5,082 bases of DNA from CAYVSY01 sp964454255 (GTDB lineage: Bacteria > Bacillota_I > Bacilli_A > RF39 > UBA660). Location of the stretch: NCBI GenBank assembly GCA_964454255.1, contig CAYVSY010000058.1, positions 1 through 5,082 on the forward strand, read 5' to 3'. Positions within the stretch are counted from its first letter, which is position 1; each line of letters begins with the position of its first letter. Under the pieces are notes generated by a model that saw only the letters and a program-made list of their open reading frames with translations, searched no databases and was not told the DNA's origin. Shown here piece by piece: positions 1 through 5,082 of the stretch. The position numbers and the translations under genes are program-made.

Positions 1-507
1 GTTGTTACTGGCCGTGTTGAAAGAGGTCAGTTAAAATTAAATGACGAAGTTGAAATCGTTGGTTTAAAAGACACTAAGAAAACAGTTGTTACTGGTATTG
101 AAATGTTTAGAAAACAACTTGATTATGCAGAAGCAGGAGATAATGCTGGTGTATTATTACGTGGTGTTGCTCGTGAAGATGTTGAAAGAGGTCAAGTATT
201 ATCTAAACCTGGATCAGTTACTCCACATAAGAAATTCAAAGCTCAAGTTTATGTTCTATCTAAAGAAGAAGGTGGAAGACATACTCCATTCTTTAGTAAT
301 TATAGACCACAATTCTATTTTAGAACTACTGATGTAACTGGTGTTGTTGAACTTCCTGCTGGTGTTGAAATGGTAATGCCTGGAGATAATGTTGAAATGA
401 CAGTTGAATTAATAGCTCCAATTGCTGTTGAAAATGGAACTAAATTCTCTATCCGTGAAGGTGGAAGAACAGTTGGTGCTGGTAACGTTACTGAAATTTT
501 AAAATAA
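1..507 (+). CDS. tuf: Elongation factor Tu, C-terminal part (5' end outside window)
   Basis: This is the GTPase that delivers aminoacyl-tRNA to the ribosomal A site in the cytoplasm. The reading frame is open from base 1, so the gene begins upstream of the window and only its last 168 codons are seen. They align without gaps to about residues 226-393 of E. coli EF-Tu (mature numbering): most of beta-barrel domain II (VVTGRVERG at residues 1-9 of the fragment) and all of domain III. Domain III includes GGRHTPFF (91-98), YRPQFYFRTTDVTG (101-114) and the near-invariant IREGGRTVGAG (151-161). The GTPase domain lies outside the window. The gene is visibly less AT-rich than its neighbours and favours GTT, GGT and GAA codons, as expected for a highly expressed gene. 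It ends TAA directly at a terminator and converges on the femX-like gene. Identification is essentially certain. Confidence 0.98.
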   Translation, partial: VVTGRVERGQLKLNDEVEIVGLKDTKKTVVTGIEMFRKQLDYAEAGDNAGVLLRGVAREDVERGQVLSKPGSVTPHKKFKAQVYVLSKEEGGRHTPFFSNYRPQFYFRTTDVTGVVELPAGVEMVMPGDNVEMTVELIAPIAVENGTKFSIREGGRTVGAGNVTEILK

Positions 508-534
508 AAGACTTGATAAACAAGTCTTTTTTTT
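506..534 (+). terminator. Rho-independent terminator of tuf
   Basis: A perfect inverted repeat, AAGACTTG (508-515) and CAAGTCTT (521-528), is separated by the 5-nt loop ATAAA and followed by TTTTTT (529-534). Two further A-T pairs (506-507 with 529-530) can extend the stem into the tuf stop codon, so the terminator begins essentially at the stop. Confidence 0.93.
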
Positions 535-536
535 AT

Positions 537-573
537 AAAAAAAACTATAAAAGTTAAAATTTACTTTTATAGT
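537..573 (-). terminator. Rho-independent terminator of the femX-like gene
   Basis: A perfect 11-bp inverted repeat, ACTATAAAAGT (544-554) and ACTTTTATAGT (563-573), encloses an 8-nt loop. On the - strand the stem is followed by seven T (complement of 537-543). The first stem arm encodes the last residues of the femX-like protein, and most of its TAA stop codon lies in the loop. The hairpin lies back to back with the tuf terminator, so the pair insulates the two convergent genes. The stem is AT-rich, but its length and T-run support termination. Confidence 0.85.
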
Positions 574-1801
574 GCATTATATTGTAATATAATTTATATA
601 TAGGTTTATTAACAATTAAGTCAAATTCACCAGGATATTCATATACTGTTCCATTAAAACTCATTTTAGAAAAATATAATCCATAATATTTATTATTAGT
701 TGTAGTGACATCACCGGTTATTTCTCCCAAGTTAAATTTTGTATATCCTTCTAATAAATATTTTTTTATAATTTCCCATTTTAACATATACGAACTTTGT
801 ATTTCTCTTGTTTTTTCTTCGTAACCATCAATTAAAAAAGTTATTTCGTTATCATCTTTTATAATGGCGCAAGTTCCTACCACAAGACCATTTGGAAATC
901 GAGAATATATATTAGTTGCGTTTATTATTTCTGAATTATAATTTTCTATTAATTTATCAGACAATATTTTTTTATTAAATAAGTTATCTGTTTGTTTAGT
1001 ATTTTTATCTTGTATTAAATTATTAATAATATTATTATTACTTATTTCTTGATTTAATAAATATCGATAGTTTTCTATATATTGTTTTGGATTTATTTTA
1101 GCAAAATACAATTCCACTTTATAATCACCTGAATTATAATATTTCATATAGTTTTTATAATATTCGATATCTTTATTAGTTTTTTTTCTAATAATACTAT
1201 AAAATAAATCAATGTTTTCAATACTGCCTTTATGTATACTAATGCCTCTTTTATAGTTATCTTCAATATTTCTTTTTGCATTTCTGCTTATTTTTTTATA
1301 AGTATCTTCAATGCTATTAGTTGTTTTTAAAATGACGTTATATCTAGAATTATTCGATTCAAAGTATTTATTAAATCCTAAATGAATATAACCTAAACTT
1401 TTTAAAAAGGGCATTATTTCAGCATTACTTTTAATTAAATTATTATCTTTATCCCATTCTTTATATAAGATAAGAGGATCTACTTTTACAAAAACAACTT
1501 TTAATTTTTTTAAAAATTTAGTAAGTTCTTTAGTCCAAATAGTAAGTAATTCTTTATTAAAAAAATCTATTAAAAAACCGCGAGGTGCATAGGCATACGC
1601 ATATTTTCCTTTTAATGTATTAGTTAAAAGAAGGCTTCCTGCAACTATATTAGAGTCATCGTCTATTAATCCAACATAAATTTTTTTAAAGTTATATTTT
1701 TCTTGCATATTGGCATATTCAATAGTTTGAAAATAATTTTTCTTACTATGAATTTTAACATATTCTTTAAATTGTTCTTCATTTAATTCTATTATTCTCA
1801 T
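554..1801 (-). CDS. FemABX-family peptidoglycan bridge aminoacyltransferase
   Basis: FemA/FemB/FemX-type enzymes transfer amino acids from aminoacyl-tRNA to the lysine side chain of lipid II or its extended bridge, at the cytoplasmic face of the membrane. The 415 residues match the family's usual length (about 410-420). Hallmarks visible are FQTIEYANMQEKYN (24-37), the YAPRG motif (71-75), KVDP (106-109), a lysine/arginine-rich ISRNAKRNIE segment (171-180), and the C-terminal block SSYMLKWEIIKKYLLEGY (336-353). The last is followed by the LGEITGD and YPGEFDL (389-395) motifs. The polar helical stretch around 235-295 fits the coiled-coil arm inserted in the second GNAT-like domain. The usual FKKGFGG-like segment reads FSKMSFNG (377-384). 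The ATG is preceded by AAGGTG, which overlaps the TAA of the lipoprotein gene 12 bp upstream. It is the last gene of the yidD unit. The family is secure; which residue is added, and at which position, cannot be told. Confidence 0.92.
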   Translation of the reverse strand: MRIIELNEEQFKEYVKIHSKKNYFQTIEYANMQEKYNFKKIYVGLIDDDSNIVAGSLLLTNTLKGKYAYAYAPRGFLIDFFNKELLTIWTKELTKFLKKLKVVFVKVDPLILYKEWDKDNNLIKSNAEIMPFLKSLGYIHLGFNKYFESNNSRYNVILKTTNSIEDTYKKISRNAKRNIEDNYKRGISIHKGSIENIDLFYSIIRKKTNKDIEYYKNYMKYYNSGDYKVELYFAKINPKQYIENYRYLLNQEISNNNIINNLIQDKNTKQTDNLFNKKILSDKLIENYNSEIINATNIYSRFPNGLVVGTCAIIKDDNEITFLIDGYEEKTREIQSSYMLKWEIIKKYLLEGYTKFNLGEITGDVTTTNNKYYGLYFSKMSFNGTVYEYPGEFDLIVNKPIYKLYYNIMHYKSKF

Positions 1802-1813
1802 ATTTTTTTCACC

Positions 1814-2671
1814 TTATTTATATAATTCTTTTTTTATTAAATCGATGTTATTATTCATTATTGTAATATAATTTTCATTTGAATTAGTTATTCCACCATC
1901 AATACTTCTCATTCCATTTATTTTTAATAATTCGATTTTTGAATCTTTTATTAATGATGCAACTGTTTCATTGGTTGAATTACTAATAGTATATATATAT
2001 TTTACTTTACCAGATGTTATTAATTTTTTTGCATCTTCGATATTTTTTTTAGTTAAGTTATCATTTTCTTCTAAAGATAAAACATTTAAATTATATTTTT
2101 CTAAAAACTTTAATACATCATTATCAACAATTATAGTATTATAAGTAGAACTTTTTACGGTTAATTTGATATTGGCATCAAGTTCTGATAAAGCTAATTT
2201 TAGATTTTCATAATTATTATCAATCTCTTTTATTAGGTAAGGGTTACTAATATATTCTTCAAGACCATTTTTTACGTTTTGAGCTAACATTAAATAATTA
2301 TAAGGGTTTAACCATAATTCTTCAGTGCTATTTTCAATTTCCATTCCTAGTGATACATCGATAATTTTTAAATTTTTATTTAAATTAATCATTTCAACAG
2401 CATAATCTCTATCAACATCTAAACTATTAAATATAAATAAATCACCTTTACTATAATCATTTAATTGTTTTTGAGTAAGTTTGTATTCATCAATATTAAT
2501 GCCTAATGGGTAAATACTATGTATTTTAGAATTGGAACCATATAAATAATTAACGATATAATTTAATGGATAAATACTTGTGTATATAGTAATATCTTCC
2601 ATATTATCTCTTTTTAAACAACCCGTTAAGAAAAATATGCATGATAATAATATTATAGAAATTTTTTTCAT
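1814..2671 (-). CDS. ZnuA/TroA-type substrate-binding lipoprotein with altered metal site
   Basis: This is a predicted extracellular lipid-anchored solute-binding protein of the cluster A-I (ZnuA/TroA/PsaA) family, which normally captures Zn or Mn for an ABC importer. Residues 1-18 form a lipoprotein signal: MKK, a hydrophobic core, and lipobox LTGC with Cys18 as the lipidated residue. The family's order is recognisable: IYTSIYPLNYIV (29-40), YPLGINIDEYKLTQ (54-67, counterpart of PxGxxxHxYEPT), KGDLFIFNS (75-83), ELWLNP (118-123, counterpart of DPHxWLDP), a long linking helix (about 124-170), and VDNDVLKFLEKYNL (182-195, counterpart of HxAFxYLxKxYGL). Each canonical metal ligand appears replaced: Asp61, Glu118 and Asn184 for the three histidines, and about Ile229 for the acidic ligand. 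The whole protein has one histidine (His51). The start codon overlaps the yidD stop (ATGA) and has AAGAAGGAA upstream. No ABC permease or ATPase is in the window. Family call good; zinc transport itself is not supported. Confidence 0.82.
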   Translation of the reverse strand: MKKISIILLSCIFFLTGCLKRDNMEDITIYTSIYPLNYIVNYLYGSNSKIHSIYPLGINIDEYKLTQKQLNDYSKGDLFIFNSLDVDRDYAVEMINLNKNLKIIDVSLGMEIENSTEELWLNPYNYLMLAQNVKNGLEEYISNPYLIKEIDNNYENLKLALSELDANIKLTVKSSTYNTIIVDNDVLKFLEKYNLNVLSLEENDNLTKKNIEDAKKLITSGKVKYIYTISNSTNETVASLIKDSKIELLKINGMRSIDGGITNSNENYITIMNNNIDLIKKELYK

Positions 2672-2892
2672 TTTGTTCCTTCTTTCTTCAATACTGGATC
2701 ATAACCATAACTACCAAATGGATTACATTTTATAATTCTTTTTATAGACATATATATTCCTCTTATACTTCCATATTGGTTAATAGCTTCGATGGCATAG
2801 TTGGAACAAGTAGGATAATGTCTACAATAATTATGAAATTTTCCAGGTATTTTTTGATATAATTTAATTAATTTAATTAATATTTTTTTCAT
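2668..2892 (-). CDS. yidD: Membrane protein insertion efficiency factor YidD
   Basis: YidD is a small membrane-associated protein that helps the YidC/Sec insertion pathway place proteins in the cytoplasmic membrane. The conserved core is clear: YCRHYPTCSNYAIEAI, then GSIRG, then a basic helix SIKRIIKCNPF, then YGYDPV. The three family cysteines are present (in YCR, PTC and KCNP). The usual GG before DPVP reads YG, and the final Pro is Leu. The N-terminus MKKILIKLIKLYQK is the basic amphipathic helix typical of the family, which is why the ATG at 2890-2892 is preferred (74 aa). An in-frame GTG at 2899-2901 would add three residues. Neither start has a well-placed Shine-Dalgarno. The TGA stop overlaps the lipoprotein start by 4 bp, which implies translational coupling. 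The gene is away from its classic rnpA-yidC neighbourhood, at least within what is visible here. Confidence 0.93.
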   Translation of the reverse strand: MKKILIKLIKLYQKIPGKFHNYCRHYPTCSNYAIEAINQYGSIRGIYMSIKRIIKCNPFGSYGYDPVLKKEGTK

Positions 2893-2908
2893 TTTAATCA
2901 CATAAAAT

Positions 2909-2937
2909 ATTTTACCTTATTTTAAATATTTTGTCTA
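2909..2937 (-). promoter_or_regulatory. Possible sigma-A promoter of the yidD unit
   Basis: On the - strand TAGACA (2932-2937) and TAAAAT (2909-2914) each match the sigma-A consensus hexamers at 5 of 6 positions, with a 17-nt spacer. They lie just downstream of the terminator at 2946-2969. The start of transcription would fall near 2902, leaving only about 10 nt before the preferred yidD ATG. The 12-bp palindrome TAAAATATTTTA covers the -10. In DNA this AT-rich, matches of this quality arise by chance, so this is tentative. Confidence 0.4.
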
Positions 2938-2945
2938 TGTTTTTC

Positions 2946-2969
2946 AAAAAAAGAATGATTAACATTCTT
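2946..2969 (-). terminator. Terminator after the tail-anchored protein gene
   Basis: The inverted repeat AAGAATG (2951-2957) and CATTCTT (2963-2969), with a 5-nt loop, is followed on the - strand by five more T, making a seven-T run with the end of the stem. It begins 2 bp after the TAA at 2972-2974, the usual place for an intrinsic terminator. The 7-bp stem has only two G-C pairs, so some read-through into yidD is possible. Confidence 0.75.
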
Positions 2970-2971
2970 AA

Positions 2972-4267
2972 TTATTTTAAAAGCATTACAACAAGTATAC
3001 ATATTATGGTGATAGTGATTAGAAAATAATAATTAATATAACCAGTTCTATGATTTTGTTTAAGAACTCTTTTTCTAACTAAATTAGTTTCATCTATTTC
3101 AGTTGATTTAGTTGGTTCGGTCATATTAGTTGATAATGTCAATTCATTAGATGTAATGTTTACTTTCCCATTTGCTTTTTCTAAAATAATATTTTCTATA
3201 ATTTTACCAGTTATGTTATCTATATATATACCTTGGTCATGATTCCCAAGTAATTGAGTATTTTTTTCATTTTCTAATTTAGTTGCGACTATGTGATTAG
3301 CTTGAGTAGTTTCATTTTCATTAGAAAAATTATCATCATTAACATCTTTAATTTTTATTTCTTCTTTTGTTTCTCCAAGTTTTTTAACTATTTTGTTGGT
3401 ATTAGTAATATTATCATTAGGTGATATGATTGCTATTTGTTCAGCTAAAGTAGCATTATCCCTATTAACTAAAATAGTTGAATTATCATAATTATTTTTA
3501 ACAAAATATTCTGTATTATTTTTTCCTGTGACTTTACTAAAATTATCTTGTTTTAACATATTATCAATTAAATCTTTTTTTTGTTTATTTTGAGCTTCTT
3601 TATACATTTTAAATAAATCATCGATAGTTTCTAAACTAGATTTAGGTAGGTTAGGTAATTCTTTATTTAACCAATTTAAAAATTCTAATTCATTGATATC
3701 ATCTGGCAATTCCTTTGTAATCCAATTAATATCTAATTCACTATTATTTTTTTCTCCTTTTAATAAATTTATATACATTGTTTCATTATATCCGCCTTTT
3801 TTCTTAAAGCGATTAGGAGAATGTATTTCTAACCAATTTAAAAAAGTTTCGTCTATTTCAGGACTATTTAATAATCTAATATTATTTTTAAGATTATTAA
3901 TGTCAATTTTTAAAGCTAAAATAATATTATATGAACTATTTATAACAGTCGTTAAGTAATTTGCTAAAGCAATATAATTATCTTCTGTTTCTAAATTAGT
4001 TGTTTTTTTATTTGGTCCTATCGGACATAACATAATATTAGCATCTAAACTATAATATTTAGTATTTAGATCATTTAATCGGTTAATCAATTGTTGATGA
4101 TTGTTTTTATCTTTACATTTAAAATCGATATTTAATCGATAGCTGTTGAATTTATTTATTGGTATTGATAAAATATATTGAATAAAGTCATTGTCTATAT
4201 AATAAAAGCTATCAGAAGTTGTTTTGCATATTAATTTGACTTTAAATTGATTTTCTTTTTTTTCCAT
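2972..4267 (-). CDS. Tail-anchored membrane protein of unknown function with NW[LI]x4P repeats
   Basis: I do not recognise a family for this 431-residue protein. It has no signal peptide. A single hydrophobic segment at 411-430 (INYYFLITIT onward, ending VVMLL) is followed only by Lys431, and the stretch before it is basic (RKRVLKQNHR, 398-407). This predicts a C-tail anchor with nearly the whole protein in the cytoplasm. Residues 1-135 look like a compact mixed alpha/beta region (CPIGPN at 81-86). Residues 141-206 carry three copies of NW[LI]x4P (Trp145, Trp182, Trp199). Residues 210-245 are a charged helix. From about 245 to 395 the protein is rich in Asn, Thr, Glu and Lys and probably largely unstructured, with a possible small beta element near GIYIDNITGKIIEN (346-359). 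The ATG is preceded by AGGAG, overlapping the stop of the upstream hydrolase gene (9-bp gap), so the two are probably translated together. The ORF is real; its function is unknown. Confidence 0.85.
   Translation of the reverse strand: MEKKENQFKVKLICKTTSDSFYYIDNDFIQYILSIPINKFNSYRLNIDFKCKDKNNHQQLINRLNDLNTKYYSLDANIMLCPIGPNKKTTNLETEDNYIALANYLTTVINSSYNIILALKIDINNLKNNIRLLNSPEIDETFLNWLEIHSPNRFKKKGGYNETMYINLLKGEKNNSELDINWITKELPDDINELEFLNWLNKELPNLPKSSLETIDDLFKMYKEAQNKQKKDLIDNMLKQDNFSKVTGKNNTEYFVKNNYDNSTILVNRDNATLAEQIAIISPNDNITNTNKIVKKLGETKEEIKIKDVNDDNFSNENETTQANHIVATKLENEKNTQLLGNHDQGIYIDNITGKIIENIILEKANGKVNITSNELTLSTNMTEPTKSTEIDETNLVRKRVLKQNHRTGYINYYFLITITIICILVVMLLK
3650..3847 (-). repeat. Three-copy internal protein repeat, NW[LI]x4P
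   Basis: Within the tail-anchored protein the motif occurs at residues 141-152 (TFLNWLEIHSPN), 177-190 (ELDINWITKELPDD) and 193-206 (ELEFLNWLNKELPN). In each the Pro is exactly six residues after the Trp, and the Trp is preceded by Asn. Copies 1 and 3 also share an identical 15-bp + strand sequence, TAACCAATTTAAAAA (3830-3844 and 3668-3682), consistent with local duplication. Confidence 0.7.
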
Positions 4268-4273
4268 ACTTAA

Positions 4274-4278
4274 CTCCT
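4274..4278 (-). promoter_or_regulatory. Shine-Dalgarno of the tail-anchored protein gene, inside the hydrolase stop
   Basis: AGGAG on the - strand lies 6 nt before the ATG at 4267. It shares two bases with the TAG stop of the hydrolase gene (4277-4279), an arrangement typical of translational coupling. Confidence 0.8.
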
Positions 4279-5005
4279 ATAAATTAATTATTTCTTTTTT
4301 GGCAAAGAGTGGTTTAGTTCTTAAAAATTTAATTATTAATTTTTGAACTTCATTAGTTCTATTTCCTCTTATAGCATCATGGGTTACGTCTTTCATTAAA
4401 ACGAGTGTAACTGTTTTTGAACTTAATGTATTATATACATGTTTTGAACTTTCAATAGGAACAACTTTATCATTTGTTCCTTGAATAATAAGAGTAGGTG
4501 CATAAATAAGTTTTGGATCTAAGTAATGTTTTTTAGTTAAATTCATGAATTCTAATACTGTTGGTAAAGGAACTTTTGATAATCTTGAAAATACTTCTTC
4601 TTGAGAATAATCACTAAAAATATCTTTAAGTGATTTAATACTTTCGGTAATACTCAGTTTTTCGTTTTTTTGAGCTAAATATTTGAAAGCTGGAGCAATA
4701 AGAACTAATTTCCGAACTTCTTTGTATTTGGTTGCGGCATAACTAGCAAGAACACCTCCCATACTGTGACCAATAACATAAATATTACGATATCCTCGAT
4801 TAATTAGTTTATTCATTTGAAGGTCAACCGATATTTCCCAATCTTCTTTTTTAATTTTATGCATACGATGTTTATCGTGACCGGGTAGAGTAAATGTATA
4901 GACATCAAAATCAAGATATAATTGAAGGTTATTAGCAAGTTCTTCTTCGTCCCATGGACCACCAGCAAAACCGTGAATTATTAATATTGCTTTTCTAAAA
5001 ATCAT
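4277..5005 (-). CDS. Alpha/beta hydrolase, Est30-like carboxylesterase
   Basis: This is a predicted cytoplasmic serine ester hydrolase acting on short- or medium-chain acyl esters; the substrate is unknown. The full catalytic machinery is visible: oxyanion-hole motif HGFAGG (11-16), nucleophile elbow GHSMGG (79-84) with Ser81, GTNDKVVP (176-183) with Asp179, and VTHD (207-210) with His209. The segment at about 106-160 is the lid. The length (242 aa) and the motifs DWEISV (55-60) and LIYAPTLIIQG (166-176) resemble Bacillus/Geobacillus Est30-type carboxylesterases and monoacylglycerol-lipase-like enzymes. There is no signal peptide or membrane segment. The ATG start at 5003-5005 has AGGG about 10 nt upstream, and the family N-terminus (KAILIIHGF) fits this start. 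It heads a two-gene unit with the tail-anchored protein. The fold and triad are certain; the physiological role is not. Confidence 0.93.
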   Translation of the reverse strand: MIFRKAILIIHGFAGGPWDEEELANNLQLYLDFDVYTFTLPGHDKHRMHKIKKEDWEISVDLQMNKLINRGYRNIYVIGHSMGGVLASYAATKYKEVRKLVLIAPAFKYLAQKNEKLSITESIKSLKDIFSDYSQEEVFSRLSKVPLPTVLEFMNLTKKHYLDPKLIYAPTLIIQGTNDKVVPIESSKHVYNTLSSKTVTLVLMKDVTHDAIRGNRTNEVQKLIIKFLRTKPLFAKKEIINL

Positions 5006-5019
5006 AATTTCACATCCCT

Positions 5020-5037
5020 ATGTTATTATTGTAACAT
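5020..5037 (-). promoter_or_regulatory. Extended -10 promoter overlapping an inverted repeat, upstream of the hydrolase gene
   Basis: The - strand contains TGTTACAAT, an extended -10 (TGn plus TACAAT at 5028-5033, 5 of 6 matches to TATAAT). The hexamer 17 nt upstream is a poor -35. The same bases form the perfect inverted repeat ATGTTA-N6-TAACAT (5020-5037), which could be an operator. Transcription would start near 5021, giving a leader of about 16 nt that contains AGGG (5016-5019). No known regulator site is recognised. Confidence 0.45.
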
Positions 5038-5040
5038 AAA

Positions 5041-5067
5041 ATAAAAAAAAGATAAACTTTATATCTT
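5041..5067 (-). terminator. Probable terminator of the gene beyond the right edge
   Basis: The inverted repeat AAGATA (5049-5054) and TATCTT (5062-5067), with a 7-nt loop, is followed on the - strand by a run of T. It sits between the hydrolase promoter and the right edge of the window, where a - strand gene would end. The + strand also has a T-rich tail after the stem (5068 onward), so it might act in both directions. The stem is short and AT-rich. Confidence 0.5.
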
Positions 5068-5082
5068 GTTTTTTTATTTTAG

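Noticed and set aside
86..337. Open frame of 83 codons overlapping tuf in another frame
   Set aside because: It is a shadow frame inside the clear EF-Tu coding sequence, low in complexity and with no independent start signal.
448..450. Serine at the EF-Tu position matching E. coli Ala375, a site linked to kirromycin resistance
   Set aside because: As I recall, Ser in the FSIREGG context is common in Bacillota EF-Tu, including Bacillus, so it is a lineage feature and not evidence of acquired resistance.
2668..2670. Possible mycoplasma genetic code (UGA read as Trp)
   Set aside because: yidD ends at UGA exactly where the family ends, followed by an ATGA overlap with a good Shine-Dalgarno. Visible Trp codons are TGG, and a FemABX enzyme implies a cell wall.
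2858..2885. Repetitive TTAATTTAATTAA-like tract inside yidD
   Set aside because: It is explained by the codons for the Leu-Ile-Lys-Leu-Ile-Lys stretch in the N-terminal amphipathic helix, not by a separate DNA element.
3693..3959. Open frame of 88 codons on the + strand, antisense to the tail-anchored protein gene
   Set aside because: It is a hydrophobic shadow of an A-rich gene on the other strand. No family resemblance is visible, and the tail-anchored ORF explains the region.

Overview
The window is a strongly AT-rich stretch of bacterial chromosome. It carries the 3' end of one gene on the + strand and five complete genes on the - strand. The genes point to a low-GC, cell-walled member of the Bacillota, probably an uncultured gut-type Bacilli or Mollicutes-related lineage. 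EF-Tu has Firmicutes-like signatures, a FemABX peptidoglycan-bridge enzyme implies a cell wall, and there is a lipoprotein and a YidD. UGA acts as a stop: yidD ends on TGA at the normal length for its family, and tryptophan is encoded by TGG in the genes checked. This argues against a code-4 mycoplasma. The lineage call is inference from composition and gene families; no rRNA is present.

Layout. From 1 to 507 (+) is the C-terminal 168 codons of elongation factor Tu (tuf), ending in a rho-independent terminator at 506-534. The next gene converges on it from the other strand, and its own terminator hairpin (537-573) sits back to back with the tuf terminator in a 46-bp gap.

The - strand reads right to left as two probable transcription units. 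Unit A starts in the short intergenic region at 5006-5037, which holds an extended -10 promoter overlapping an inverted repeat. It encodes an Est30-like alpha/beta hydrolase (5005-4277), then a 431-residue tail-anchored protein of unknown function (4267-2972), and ends in a hairpin-plus-T-run at 2946-2969. Unit B begins just downstream with a possible promoter at 2909-2937. It encodes YidD (2892-2668), a ZnuA/TroA-type substrate-binding lipoprotein (2671-1814) and a FemABX aminoacyltransferase (1801-554). Genes within each unit are separated by 9-12 bp or overlap by 4 bp, with Shine-Dalgarno sequences lying in or next to the preceding stop codon.

The unit B products all act at the cell envelope: membrane insertion, an extracellular lipoprotein, and cytoplasmic-face modification of lipid II. 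The tail-anchored protein in unit A is also membrane bound. No complete new system such as a defence locus, mobile element or CRISPR is visible. The most interesting items are the ZnuA-like lipoprotein, which lacks every canonical metal-ligand histidine, and the unknown tail-anchored protein, which carries a three-copy NW[LI]x4P motif and is coupled to a hydrolase.
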